Source: Cladorhizidae sp. MBARI D1340-BT2 (taxonomy: Eukaryota; Porifera; Demospongiae; Poecilosclerida; Cladorhizidae). Taken from it: a stretch of DNA of 64,000 bases. The stretch is taken from the NCBI GenBank assembly GCA_028752905.1, contig JAQNBH010000017.1, positions 31,178,283-31,242,282 of the forward strand, given 5' to 3'. The position numbers and the translations under genes are program-made. The notes under the pieces are model-generated. The model searched no databases, was not told the DNA's origin, and saw only the letters and a program-made list of their open reading frames with translations. Of this stretch, positions 45,220-58,639 are shown in pieces. The stretch's first letter is position 1, and the number at the start of each line of letters is the position of its first letter.

Positions 45220-48200
45220 CTGTTCTCATCTTGGCCTACAAGGAGCTTATCATCGTAAGGATATCCAAATAATTCCGAATACGAACATATTTCTAGTAAT
45301 ACCGGCAATCAAAATGTTTTCTTGAGAGGTCATCCCTTTCTCCTTCTTAGACCTGCTCTTTGTAATGAGCCTCCATAGTCTGGCTTGAGAGATTAGCTCT
45401 TTCGATTGATTCTTGAAACTAGCTCCTCTGTTCTCCAACTAAAAGTTTATTCCATCTCTGTTAGTATGTTTTATTTAGCACTAGTTTTTAGTAAATGCCT
45501 ATTCGCAGCAAAGTTCTCATCATCTTGCAGGTGGGGATTAGAAATGGGGCAATGAACAACTAGAGTTTATAGTATTCATTTGAAGTGATTTAGTAATTTT
45601 CTATTTGCTTGGAAGTAATCAAAAAAATCATACGAGTGTTATGATCACTGCCAGTATGTCACATGTAAGCATTCCTAATAGATGTCTGACTCTTGTATGA
45701 AGATTTAAATATCACTATTACCATTATTCCTGATGAATGCTAATACTAGAACATCTAGCTGAAACATCAGGAAGCAGTTGATGAGAAAGTTATTATATAT
45801 CTCTGCCATGTAAAGAAATAAGAATATATTGTGAGCACTTAAAAGACTCCTTACTGCTTTAAATCATTTTGCATTCTGCTATTTAAAATCAGTGTAGTAA
45901 TTGATTTTCATGTCACCAAGTCCTTGAAGAATGCTGTAGCTGAACCTACTAGATGCTGTCAACAATAGCAATGAGATAGTATATGTATTGATTTGTGTAG
46001 TGGATGTACAGCCAAATGTAATACATTAGTTAGAGCTAATTGATTTACACCACCAGATCTCTTCTGTAGGTGTGATCTCATATGTTGCCTCTTCGATCAT
46101 ATTGAACTGTAGCACACATGTATTATGTCTTAGCTTAGATCAGTTTCCTTTTAGAATCTTCCATGTCATATATATTATAAGCAAACTCTCTGTATTGGAT
46201 GTTTAATCATTGAAAAATTATCTTGCAAAATATGACAAGAATTAAGAAGAGAATGACAATTTTGTTTACCTCCCTTATGTTTTATATCTGAAAATCTTGC
46301 ATGTCAGCTATTGCCATTTAATATGCTCAGAATGCAGCTTGTTTAACCTGAAGACTCTATCCCTATTAAAAAATGTGTAATTCTATCAATGAATGCCACA
46401 GATAAGTTTTGCATAGGTGAATCGGCTATCAAATATTGAAAGAATACAAGAATACTAAACTCAAGAATTTCTTTGTAGTGGCAGAACACATGCTTGGTAT
46501 GCTCCTCAGGATCAAGTGGGACAAAAGTCTCCAAGAGATAAAACCAAACTAGCAGAAGGAGAAGGAGGCCATTGAGCCTAGTGCCTCACTCAACTGATAC
46601 TTCAGATTGGATCTTCCTGCAATCCTCTTGTCATGTGACTAAACAACATCTGCAAGTAATGGGTCATTGTGACATTACAGATGATGAAGATGATCTAAAG
46701 GCTACTAAACCAAGACTGAGAAGTAGCTGAAATTATTCTCATGATTATGAGAGGGTCAGTGAACAATCAAGAGTTAGAATCCCAGAAGTTTGGAGTTGGA
46801 CTTTGCAGTTAGACAGTAATGTAGTTATCCACCACTCTACTCTAATGTAGGAAACAGCAACAAAAACTAATAAACAATGTTTATATTCTCAGCAAACCAA
46901 ACACTCAGTTGACATAGTTTCCCAATGACCAAAATTAGGTTTTATTCCTCGATGTTATGTCTCGATGCTTCTAGCCTTGTTCCTGATGAAGACTAGAGCA
47001 TCTAGTCAAAAGTAAATTGCAAGATGATAATTGAGGTCATTCTAATTTCATTATGTCAACTGAGAGTTTGTTGAGAACTACGTAAAGATTCTTAGTTATC
47101 AACTGAGGCACTGCTTTTTCTGCTTATAACTGCATAACCTAGGCTGGTTGAGTTTAAAAAATCCCTTCAACCTGTTGACCATTGTACTGCAACTTTTGCC
47201 ATTTGAATGGACTAACTGTAGGCAAACATTAAGAACAAAGATGCATAAATAAGATAGTAACAAAAATGTTTTTATGGTTATACAGAGAAACAAAGCAAGT
47301 GTACCAATGCATGAACAAACATAAGGTTGTACAAAAAGAACCTATGTAAACTACAACCAGTTAAAGAAACTTTTACCATTTAAAATCATCACCATTCATT
47401 ACAGTGAGTAATATTGGTGCACAAGACTTTAATGGCCACCTGAGCCCACCAAACTGAAAATCTCCAATGTGATGGGGGATGGACGGAAATGGGGAAAATC
47501 TTTAGAAAAGGTTTTCAATGGCACTCAAAAGCCTCAATTACTCGTTCTGAAGCTTTTAGTATATTTACCTCCACAACACCGAAGATGGCATATGGGAGAA
47601 ACCATGAAACTATTTGTGACCCCACATGGGCATAGTCTTGTTGATTAAACCCATGTAGAGGCAGCTATAAGGACTTGATAACAGTTGCACTGAACTCCTA
47701 AAAGAAAAATGTTTTTGGTAGAGATAGCTACAGCCTCCTGAACTTGGTAACAGATCTCCAGGATGAGGAATTACACAAATTAAATACTAAACTGAGCATG
47801 GGTCATTTGTTCTGCTTATAATGATATGAGCAAGCTTGATTGTCTCATTGATGAACTTACTCACATGATGAAGCTTACCCATGTGGCATTTTTCTGCAAT
47901 TGAGAAAAAGGTGAATAGTGGGCATGGATTTGAATATTTGGTGACTTCAGACACAAAACTTTCTATGAATGGACCTACTGGACTTGTGTTATTGAAGGGG
48001 GTAGAGAGTAATATAATAATGAGCTTAAAGTTGTTGTTTTCATTCTAAAACAATATCTTAAGTAAAGAATTTAAGGTATGCTGCGAATCTTGTTTGGAGA
48101 TATATAGTAGGGCCCGAGATCATCATTTAGGCAGCTAAGAATCTGCCAAATGTGAGCTGAATTATGTGTACTTTTTGGATTTTTGGCATTCACATTTTAA

Positions 48201-48730
48201 AATTTTAATCAAACCAAATCAGGAGTACACTAGCATAAATGGATCGATCCTTGATGATGGATTTTCAAGTTTTTTTACACGTAAAAAATTAGGCATGTCA
48301 GTTCACCACCTTCATGAAGGATTCATGATTCAAGGCACATTGGTAGAGTTAATAACAGCTAAAACAACTGTCTAAGTCACTAGAAGTTGCCGAATGAGTT
48401 TCAGCTGAGGTATGAGTTCTATGCATTTAAAGGTATCAGCCTTTTTGAAATATGGTTCAAATCAATATAGGAAAGCAAGTGCTGGTTACTCCCTGATGTG
48501 GCAAACAATGAACATTATCTCCTGTCAAGCTCTGCTTTTCCTCTTGAACTCAATCTTATGACAGAAAGGTGCAAAGTGTAATTGCATGTTGCGTTTGTGT
48601 GTGTTTAAAGTAATGCAATTTTGAATATGGTTCTGATGAGGAATGATCATCTGATGAGCATGATGTCATGTCACGTTCAGTTTCTCTTCTCAAACTCAAT
48701 CTTATGACGGAAGAGGAGTAGCTTGCAAAG
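45220..48730 (-). other. Intron of D2 (right arm, copy 1)
   Basis: No exon seen. Colinear with 54,586-58,249 and, inverted, with 3,035-6,330. MITE pieces lie at about 45,724-45,800 and 46,893-47,080. Confidence 0.55.
46893..47080. mobile_element. Foldback MITE copy
   Basis: CACTCAGTTGACATAGTTTC, the GATGAAGACTAGAGCATCTA centre and ATGTCAACTGAGAGTTTGTT are visible. Partner of 4,575-4,775 and 56,257-56,425. Confidence 0.65.
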
Positions 48731-51120
48731 TGCAATTGTGAATGCATATGATCAAGTAAAAACGCAATATTAGGCACATAACCCCTAATACATGTTTTGA
48801 TGCCATATTGTAGTTCAGTGTTCTAATTGTATTCTCTCAAAATTTCATAGCAAAAGGTAAAACGGTTCACAAATTATGAACGTCTGTGCGCATGATATCA
48901 GTATTCTATGGTTTTATGATTTCCAACCACAAATCTGATATATATAAAGTTTCTATACATTTGAAGTAAGTTACCCATTTTAGTATATATATACAAGATA
49001 AAGCTTTCATTAGACCAAGATTCTTGTATGACTTGTCCAAGCCAGGAATAGCTACTTCAGAAGCCATGTGTCCAGGTAAGAGCTTTAAAGATGTATCACT
49101 AATGTTTCCAGTGTAGCAAAGTTCATGAGCTTTCATAGCTGCATCACATGACGAACGGTAACAAAGTCATGTAGACTCTTGATTCCTGGAATCTTCGTGT
49201 ACTTCTCAGCAAGTAAGTGTCTCCAGTCAAAAACCAGCTCTCCATTATCAATAATAACATCTGAATACTGACCAGCAATATCACCTGTCTTGGGTTAAAT
49301 AGATCACTGCGGTGATAAGTATTAGCAACCTGTGAGAAAAGCTGATCCACTGAAAACTAGGTATGCCCTGCTAGCATGAAGCTAACTCAAAAGAAATTGA
49401 ACTTGTGTTGCTGTAGAATTTCCATGCAAAAAGCCATAATGGTAGCTGTTTTGGTTAGTACTTGGGGCATTATCCATGTAGAGTGAACCCGCTTGATCGA
49501 AGGAGGAAGTGACTGCAAATAATGATAAAGATAAGACAAAGAATGATCTGTGTTTTTAGGACCCTAAATTGTCGATTTGTTTGTTGCATGGTTCACTATT
49601 CCCAAAATATCGTGGCTAAACTTTTGCAAATAGTAGGTACTACCAGGTTGAGGTGAGAGACCCCACGGAACAAGCTTCGACATCTGGTAATCCATAGCAA
49701 GTACCAAAGTAAACTTCTTCTTCAAATTCTCAAGTTGTTGCATCTCCTGAAGTGAAAGGGGTTGATTTGACTGTAATTCTTCAATCTAGCATGAATTACT
49801 CTCCTACAATATTGCACACTGATACACAAGAGGTACATAAAAACAGCTGGAAATCTAAATTTGAGTACACGACCCTATTTAATGTGTGATACTGACTGAC
49901 CTGTCACAATAATCCAACTTGTGTGGGCAAATAGCAACTTTAGGACGATAGAGTCTGATACTGATCCATTAGTGCAACACTCCTCGCCTGTTTCACTCTG
50001 AATTCTATTAAACTCCCCAACAACAGAATGCCTTAAATTCTCCTCATAATTTGTAATGCTCTTTTTAGGGGTTTGAATGGTTGAAAAGGTTGAGAGAAAA
50101 TAGTGAGTGAGGCCAAACGAATCTGCTTGTCTTCCATTAGGCTGAATATTGGTATCTAGGAAAGCCAAGAATTGCTCTCTCAGGCCCATTTTTGAGGAGT
50201 TGGAACCCCTCATTTCCATTCTGCTGATGAGGGTAATGAATTTGAACAGTCACTGAATCATCTAATGACCTCTACCACTCGATTACTCAATACCACTAGG
50301 CATAATAACAAAATGGCCAAGCCTTTTTCCTTCGACATCTACTTTGGTCATATTTACAATAGGGATTGCTGGACAAGGTACGTTTAACAGATCGCTGACG
50401 GGCTAATCTTCTCTCAGATATTTGGAAGGTCTTGCATACACATTTTGCACAAAATAAATACCTAGTTCCCCATAGGATCAAAAATGTTATTCAGGAGCCA
50501 TTCATTCTGAAGCTTTACATCTCTATGCTCTTCTCGATCAGGACTCATGAGCCGAAGCTACTTCAATTTTGTCCCTTGATGAATTAAGCTTTTAAAAAAT
50601 ACCTTCATAGCGAGAAAGGATTGGGAAACACTTCTCACACACTCCTCAAGCTCCACTAGTTCCTTCCCTCTCTGGAAGTGGAGTAGCAGTTGTGTGGGAG
50701 TAAGGATACCTGGCTTTGCCATCAAGATAATTTTTCCTCTTACTTCTCCTCCTATCCGCTCTAGTTGTTCCCCTTTCTTTAGGCATAGCTAACTAGACTG
50801 AACTCAGCGAACTGCTATGACTCTAGTGCAACTCAACATGCAGCTACCACATGCTATGGTGCTATATTAAGAAATTACATCATCAATCATTGCAGCAATT
50901 CATAATTAGCTATCCTTTTTGACAGCATCTAGCTATACAATACTACTATAACAGGTGGTATATTGAGGATTTACATCATCAATCATTGCCGCAACACATT
51001 TTTGAGGTGATTAGATGTAATAATTATGGATGTTGGACCTAGAATATCCATGTTACATGCCATAAACTTTAAGATCTTGTTTCTTGGAATCGAAAAATGT
51101 GCCATACCTTCACAATTGCA
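48731..51120 (-). mobile_element. Long-TIR DNA transposon, copy 1
   Basis: Lies between TGCAATTGTGAATGCAT at 48,731 and its inverted ATACCTTCACAATTGCA ending at 51,120. The inner part of the second TIR has been lost here but is intact in copy 2. The left arm lacks the whole block (near 3,010-3,035). It carries a broken transposase-like gene on the - strand. Confidence 0.7.
49144..50786 (-). pseudogene. Transposase-like pseudogene in copy 1
   Basis: Pieces in order on the - strand: MPKERGTTRADRR (about 50,786), YLFCAKCVCKTFQISERRLA (about 50,460), LREQFLAFLDTNIQ...QTPKKSITNYEENLRHSVV (50,219-49,875), a C-P-H-K-L-D-Y-C segment after a frameshift (about 49,915), a coiled-coil piece, and DQLFSQVANTYHRSD (49,350). 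The C-x2-C-rich N part, CPHKLDYC and the late GHTKF-like block recall a family of uncharacterised metazoan transposon proteins. Not identified with certainty. Confidence 0.5.
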
Positions 51121-51261
51121 TGTTGAGTTGTGCCTTTTTGTTTGTGTTGGCTCAATTAAAAACATAAAGGGGAAATTAAATTTTTAATGTCATTTTACAC
51201 AGAAATGGAAAGCCACTATATAGTTCAATCATATAGTCATAAAATGATGTGACCAGATTTC

Positions 51262-51347
51262 AATAATAATAAGACTTTCTCAACAACCAACTTGAAAATA
51301 TACTCTCTCAATGTTTCGACTAGATGGTCTAGTCTTCATCATGAATA
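51262..51347. mobile_element. Foldback MITE fragment next to D2a
   Basis: ACCAACTTGAAAATATACTC, ATGTTTCGACTAGATGGTCT and CATCATGAATAATGAG. It lies 54 bases beyond D2a, as in the other D2 copies. Confidence 0.6.
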
Positions 51348-51400
51348 ATGAGATCATAATATTATGTTTGTAAATGCAGATGCCACAATATTGCACTCAC

Positions 51401-51538
51401 CTACTGCTCCTCTGTCCTGGTATACTACAGAAATCACTACCTCTCGCTTTGGGTCTCCAAGTGCACTGGCACATAGCTCCACCATCCCTACACCTTCATC
51501 GATTGTAACTCGCTCCACGTCCATTCCAATTGTAAATT
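51401..51538 (-). CDS. Calx-beta domain D2, first-half exon (right arm, copy 1)
   Basis: 138 bp, acceptor TTGTAG, donor GTGAGT. It encodes TIGMDVERVTIDEGVGMVEL and VVISVVYQDRGAV. It differs from the left-arm exon by several substitutions (KGITIN versus ERVTID), no indel. Confidence 0.87.
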
Positions 51539-51609
51539 CTACAACAATATGTTCATATTTTACTTGAAGGAAATGGAAGGGATGGACAATATTTCCCACA
51601 ACCATCTAC

Positions 51610-52705
51610 CATTCCATTTCTCTACTGGACTCATTGTATAAATTATAATAAAACAAGATATCCATATTCATTTGTATTGTTTGCACGGAATACTTATATA
51701 CATAGACAACACACATGCTTGGGATTTCTCCCATTGTTTAGGGTACCAGCAAAACATTTACTAGGGAATTTCAGGATTTCCAGGATACTTGGGACTATCC
51801 TGGTGTAACTCTATTGGGTATAGATCGAGGAATCTAAAATTAGTACTGTATCTACATAATAGTGTATACTTACCAGTTTAGCACACACTAACCCTTTTGT
51901 ACACACCTACTCAGCCATCCTCTTTTTTAAACATTCTTATGGATGGCTTACCCCCTCATCACTCATGGGAGAACCTAGAGATGTCTGACTGGGGGGGGGG
52001 AATTGGGACACATGCTTTTTTTTATCCCACCCACCCAACTAGCACACCAACCCCATACAGTCTTAGGGATTCCATGGTTTGGGTTGGGATTTTCAGTAAA
52101 TTTTAACATCTGATAGAGGATGGGGTGCTAACTACCATCCAGTCTAAGCTATCAGTGGTGGGGTTTTTTTAGAGCTGATCAACATGCATAAACACTTGCA
52201 GGAAAGAATTGAGCATGTAGACTCGCCACTGCTGTATGCATCGTTTTTCAGAGTAGGTGATGTCCAGTTTTGTATTGGGAAGAATATGGACCCTTCTGGA
52301 AAACACTGTCCTGCCAGTTTACAGCCCACACAACAACTGAGCACATTGGGTTATTCCCAAATATCAAAAAATCATATCTTAAGCAACTTCCTAAGCAGTG
52401 AAGCTTGGATCAATGGCAAGATTTTCCTTCTGGGAATCTGCTTTAAAAGGAACTCAGGGTACTTCTTTATTACCAAAATTCTGTGGCTATTAAAGTTACT
52501 GCCATATGCTCTACTGAAATAATGGACTTCTTCTCACTTATGCAATTGAGCAGAAGTGCACTGAATTAAATTAAAGCATTAGCAGGAACCATTGAGCCAA
52601 TCATGTGATGTACTGCATCGTGAACTGCTTAGTTTCTAGTAAAAAAGTGATGGTGGATGTGAAAAAGCTCACTAAAGCACAGAAAACTTATCTTGCTTAT
52701 GGCTT
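51610..52705. other. Intergenic or intronic stretch up to the tandem-duplication junction
   Basis: 51,650-51,800 recurs at 63,825-63,980. A G10 run lies near 51,991. A 112-codon + frame at 52,184-52,522 (MHKHLQERIEHVDSPLLYAS) is of unknown meaning; it is neither repeated in the window nor linked to a splice context. Confidence 0.45.
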
Positions 52706-52707
52706 AT

Positions 52708-52817
52708 TAGCCACAGAGAGACATTGTGGTAGGTAAGCTTGGCTTTCACCTCTCATATCCTTTGCCTGATTCTTTGACCCAGTTCCTTCAGGAAAGTCAT
52801 GGATTTTGCCACAATGG
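52708..52817 (-). mobile_element. Short LINE fragment marking the duplication junction
   Basis: Nearly identical to 41,847-41,957. Beyond it, the sequence jumps to the equivalent of 43,005, so this copy lost about 1 kb of the LINE fragment. Confidence 0.75.
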
Positions 52818-53900
52818 GCCTAGACATCGATTTTCTGGTTACTGCATGGGTATGATTGTGTCTAGTGGAGTACAACTAATGTGGCCAACCTATCCCTTTC
52901 TTCTGACTGTTTGAGCACTCTGGCCTTAGGTGAGATTGAAAGGGCACAACGGCTTTTTCTAGGGCTTTAGATCCTCATTGATAGGGAAGGTAAGAAAATC
53001 CATTGTGCCTCTCGATCTCTTGTTTATGTTGGCCTTTCCTTCTCAGGTCCAATAACCTCTTCATTAGTTGTTGAAAACAGAATAGTCTTGCGGCAGGTGT
53101 TAAGTAGTAATGCGTCTTGTGTAACAACCTAGACATCTGGGTTTTTGAAGGCCTTGTGCAGGTGCTCTTTGGATTATTAGATAGACAAAATATCCGCCTT
53201 GAGATTCTTGGACTTCTCTAGCTTTGAAATTTGCGACTACTTTGTTTTATAATCTTGTCTTTGCTGTGCATCCTTCTGGAATAGTGTTGACCAGGTATAC
53301 CTGTGCTCTCCAATACTGTTGACGTTGGCTAGGATCGAGGGCTTGTCTGGGTTGTGTTAGTGAGTGTTCCAGGTTCTATTAATTCTTCTAGAATACACAG
53401 GTTTGTGGTTGATGGAATACAAACCATAGCCATATGAGTGCAGATGCTAAATGTTTCTGGCTCTAAAAGCAGATTATTGTTAGATTCTATTGTCATGCAT
53501 TGCAGTCACTAATATGTGTCTCTTTACATTACACACCCTAATTCGGTAAATGGTCTTGAAATCAATAAACACACTTGTGCATGTGCACTTTGAGCCCAGC
53601 AACTGAGCTCTCAGTAGATTCAAGATCCCCAATAGTAAAAAGATCATCCACAATCTCATTGGGCAAAACTTCCAATTAGGCTACTATGAATCTGCCAAAA
53701 TGAGTATTAGCTGAGATATAAACTGTTCATTTGATGAAGCTTTAAAATAAGATGTAGGGTGCACTAACGCGCTCCCTAGTATAAAACTTCTTAATAAATT
53801 TTTTAAGGTTTCCAATGATAAAACATGAAAATAGGAGTCCTCAAGTTGTGAATGCTCTTAAAAGTATTACAATGATATACTAAACTTTCGTCTCTCTTAC
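52818..53900. other. Second copy of segment 43,005-44,094
   Basis: Near-identical to the first copy; no coding signal beyond the FSGYCMGMIVSSGVQLMWPT remnant. Confidence 0.6.
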
Positions 53901-54095
53901 CATCATTGTCTAGGATCGTAACGACTGTATACGAAGGAGAAAGAGTAACTTGAGTGTCATTGGTGGTGATGTTGACAAAAAATTCTTCAGGATTTTCGTA
54001 CAAATTGTCATCAGTAATGGTTACGTTAAAGCAGTCTTGCAGCTTTCTTGGTGTAAAGGTGAGCATGGCAATATTGGCTTCGAAATCGCTACCAC
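53901..54095 (-). CDS. Calx-beta domain D2, second-half exon (right arm, copy 2)
   Basis: 195 bp, acceptor CTCCAG, donor GTAAGA. It encodes NIAMLTFTPRKLQD, VTITDDNLYENPEEFFVNI and VVTILDND. It pairs with 63,577-63,714. It differs from copy 1 at very few residues. Confidence 0.9.
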
Positions 54096-57000
54096 CTGGA
54101 GAGGGAAAAATAGATAGAAATATTGCTATGATAAGTATTTGCTCCAGAATATGTAATATTTAATGTCACCTTGGGCACTCAAGTCATATACTATAAACTT
54201 TGGTGGTTAAGCCTCTTAATGTTTAATACACCAAAAATTGGTCCACCACCTATTTCATTGACATACAAACCATCTATTTAGGCTTCCTTATTGTGGAGCA
54301 CTTGATTTGATGTCATTAAAAAATAACGGTTATGTGCAGGCAATGTATTTCAACAAAATATTTTAGGCAAGAAGTTTACTAGTATAACAATGACTATTTA
54401 GTATTATGAGCTACAATTGTCTATAGTTGTTTCACCAAAAAATCTTTTGCTGCTCATTTAGATGACACTTGTAATCCTTTCCCCAATATTCTAGCGGCAT
54501 AGAAAATTCCTCCACAGCCTAGAAAGTTCTTAACGATTGTACTTCTGTCCCATAAAGGATACCAATATTGAGCCTGTCACAAGTACTGTTCTCATCTTGG
54601 CCTACAAGGAGCTTATCATCGTGAGGATATCCAAATAATTCCGAATACGAACATATTTCTAGTTATACCGGCAATCAAAATGTTTTCTTGAGAGATCATC
54701 CCTTTCTCCTTCTTAGACCTGCTCTTTGTAATGAGCCTCCATAGTCTGGCTTGAGAGATTAGCTCTTTCGATTGATTCTTGAAACTAGCTCCTCTATTCT
54801 CCAACTAAAAGTTTATTCCATCTCTGTTAGTATGTTTTATTTAGCACTAGTTTTTAGTAAATGCCTATTCGCAGCAAAGTTCCCATCATCTTGCAGGTGG
54901 GGATTAGAAATGGGGCAATGAATAACTAGAGTTTATAGTATTCATTTGAAGTGATTTAGTAATTTTCTATTTGCTTGGAAGTAATCAAAAAAATCATACG
55001 AGTGTTATGAACACTGCCAGTATGTCACATGTAAGCATTCCTAATAGATGTCTGACTCTTGTATGAAGATTTAAATATCACTATTACCATTATTCCTGAT
55101 GAATGCTAATACTAGAACATCTAGCTGAAACATCAGGAAGCAGTTGATGAGAAAGTTATTATATATCTCTGCCATGTAAAGAAATAAGAATATATTGTGA
55201 GAACTTAAAAGACTCCTTACTGCTTTAAATCATTTTGCATTCTGCTATTTAAAATCAGTGTAATAATTGATTTACATGTCACCAAGTCCTTGAAGAATGC
55301 TGTAGCTGAACCTACTAGATGCTGTCAACAATAGCAATGAGATAGTATATGTATTGATTTGTGTAGTGGATGTACGGCTAGCCTAATGTAATACATTAGT
55401 TAGAGCTAATTGATTTACACCACCAGATCTCTTCTGTAGGTGTGATCTCATATGTTGCCTCTTCGATCATGTTGAACTGTAGCACACATGTATTATGTCT
55501 TAGCTTAGATCAGTTTCCTTTTAGAATCTTCCATGTCATATATATTATAAGCAAACTCTCTGTATTGGATGTTTAATCATTGAAAAATTATCTTGCAAAA
55601 TCTGACAAGAATTAAGAAGAGAATGACAATTTTGTTTAACTCCCTTATGTTTTATATCTGAAAATCTTGCATGTCAGCTATTGCCATTTAATATGCTCAG
55701 AATGCAGCTTGTTCAACCTGAAGACTCTATCCCTATTAAAAAATGTGTAATTCTATCAATGAATGCCACAGATAAGTTTTGCATAGGTGAATCGGCTATC
55801 AATTATGAAGAACACAATAATACTAAACTCAAGAATTTCTTTGTAGTGGCAGAACACATGCTTGGTATGCTCCTCAGGATTAAGTGGGACAAAAGTCTCC
55901 AAGAGATAAAACCAAACTAGCAGAAGGAGAAGGAGGCCATTGAGCCTAGTGCCTCACTCAACTGATACTTCAGATTGGATCTTCCTGCAATCCTCTTGTC
56001 ATGTGACTAAACAACATCTGCAAGTAATGGGTCATTGTGACATTACAGATGATGAAGATGATCTAAAGGCTACTAAACCAAGACTGAGAAGCTAGCTGAA
56101 ATTGTCCTCATCATTATGAGAGGGTCAGTGAACAATCAAGAGTTAGAATCCCAGAAGTTTGGAGTTGGACTTTGCAGTTAGACAGTAATGTAGTTATCAC
56201 CACTCTAGTCTAATGTAGGAAACAGCAACAAAAACTAATAAACATTGTTTATATTCTCAGCAAACACTCAGTTGACATAGTTTCCCAACGACCAAAATTA
56301 GGTTTTATTCCTCGATGTTATGTCTTGATGCTTCTAGCCTTGTTCCTGATGAAGACTAAAGTAAATTGCAAGATGATAATTGAGGTCATTCTAATTTCAT
56401 TATGTCAACTGAGAGTTTGTTGAGAGCAACGTAAAGATTCTTAGTTATCAACTGAGGCACTGTTTTTTCTGCTTATAAACACTGCATAACCTAGGCTGGT
56501 TGAGTTTAAAAAATCCCTTCAACCTGTTGACCATTGTACTGCAACTTTTGCCATTTGAATGGACTAACTGTAGGCAAACATTAAGAACAAAGATGCATAA
56601 ATAAGATAGTAACAAAAATGTTTTTATGGTTATACAGAGAAACAAAGCAAGTGTACCAATGCATGAACAAACACAAGGTTGTACAAAAAGAACCTATGTA
56701 AACTACAACCAGTTAAAGTAACTTTTACCATTTAAAATCATCACCATTCATTACAGTGAGTAATATTGGTGCACAAGACTTTAATGGCCACCTGAGCCCA
56801 CCAAACTGAAAATCTCCAATGTGATGGGGGGAAATGGGGAAAATGTTTAGAAAAGGTTTTCAATGGCACTCAAAAGCCTCAATTACTCGTTCTGAAGCTT
56901 TTAGTATATTTACCTCCACAACACCGAAGATGGCATATGGGAGAAACCATGAAACTATTTGTGACCCCACATGGGTATAGTCTTGACTCCTTTATTTTGA

Positions 57001-58249
57001 ATGCCAGTCTTTTCTTTTTTTCTGGCTTCATGAATTTTTTGTTTCTATACTGTTTGTATAAAATAAATTGAGCAGTGGATAGCACACTATTGTCTGAGTC
57101 CAAGTTATGCAAAGTCCAACTGGGATTCTAGCTAATTTAGAGCTCATTTCTTATCAGCATTCACCATGTCTTGCTGTTATTGTTGATTAAACCCATGTAG
57201 AGGCAGCTATAAGGACTTGATAACAGTTGCACTGAACTCCTAAAAGAAAAATGTTTTTGGTAGAGATAGCTTAACAGATCTCCAAGATGAGGAATTACAC
57301 AAATTAAACACTAAACTGGGCATGGGTCATTTGTTCTGCTTATAATGAGGATTCATATGAGCTAGCTTGATTGTCTCATTGATGAACTTACTCACATGAT
57401 GAAGCTTACCCATGGCATTTTTCTGCAATTGAGAAACAGGTGAATAGTGGGCATGGATTTGAATATTTGGTGACTTCAGGCACAAAACTTTCTATGAATG
57501 GACCTACTGGACTTGTGTTATTGAAGGGGGTAGAGAGTAATATAATAATGAGCTTAAAGTTGTTGTTTTCATTCTAAAACCATATCTTAGTAAAGAATTT
57601 AAGGTATGCTACGAATCTTGTTTGGAGATATATAGTAGGGCCCGAGATCATCATTTAGGCAACTAAGAATCTGCAAATGTGAGCTGAATTATGTGTACTT
57701 TTTGGATTTTTGGCATTCACATTTTAAAATTTTAATCAAACCAAACCAGGAGTACACTAGCATAAATGGATCGATCCTTGATGATGGATTTTCAAGTTTT
57801 TTTACACTTAAAAAATTAGGTATGTCAGTTCACCACCTTCATGAAGGATTCATGATTCAAGGCACATTGGTAGAGTTAATAACAGCTAAAACAACTGTCT
57901 AAGTCACTAGAAGTTGCCGAATGAGTTTCAGCTGAGGTATGAGTTCTATGCATTTAAAGGTATCAGCCTTTTTGAAACATGGTTCAAATCAATATAGGAC
58001 TGGTGTACTCCCTGATGTGGCAAACAATGAACATTATCTCCTGTCAAGCTCTCCTTTTCCTCTTGAACTCAATCTTATGACAGAAAGGTGCAAAGTGTAA
58101 TTGCATGTTGCATTTGTGTGTGTTTAAAGTAATGCAATTTTGAATACGGTTCTGATGAGGAATGATCATCTGATGAGCATGATGTCATGTCACGTTCAGT
58201 TTCTCTTCTCAAACTCAATCTTATGACGGAAGAGGAGTAGCTTGCAAAG
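54096..58249 (-). other. Intron of D2 (right arm, copy 2)
   Basis: Second copy of 44,290-48,730, without the pogo element (empty TA at 54,584-54,585) but with about 180 extra bases near 56,990-57,185 that are also present in the left arm (near 4,100-4,290). So copy 1 lost that piece. Confidence 0.6.
56257..56425. mobile_element. Foldback MITE copy
   Basis: The same MITE as 46,893-47,080, with part of the centre deleted. Confidence 0.6.
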
Positions 58250-58639
58250 TGCAATTGTGAATGCATATGATCAAGTAAAAATGCAATATTAGGCACATAA
58301 CCCCGTTTTGATGCCATATTGTAGTTCAGTGTTCTAATTGTATTCTCTCAAAATTTCATAGCAAAAGGTAAAACGGTTCACAAATTATGAACGTCTGTGA
58401 GCATGATATCAGTATTCTATGGTTTTATGATTTCCAACCACAAATCTGATACATATAAAGTTTCTATACATTTGAAGTAAGTTACCCATTTTAGTATATA
58501 CAAGATAAAGCTTTCATTAGACCAAGATTCTTGTATGACTTGTCCAAGCCAGGAATAGCTACTTCAGAAACCATGTGTCCAGGTAAGAGCTTTAAAGATG
58601 TATCACTAATGTTTCCAGTGTAGCAAAGTTCACGAGCTT

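Noticed and set aside
52184..52522. 112-codon + frame as a gene
   Set aside because: No recognised domain and no second copy to compare; kept only as a remark.
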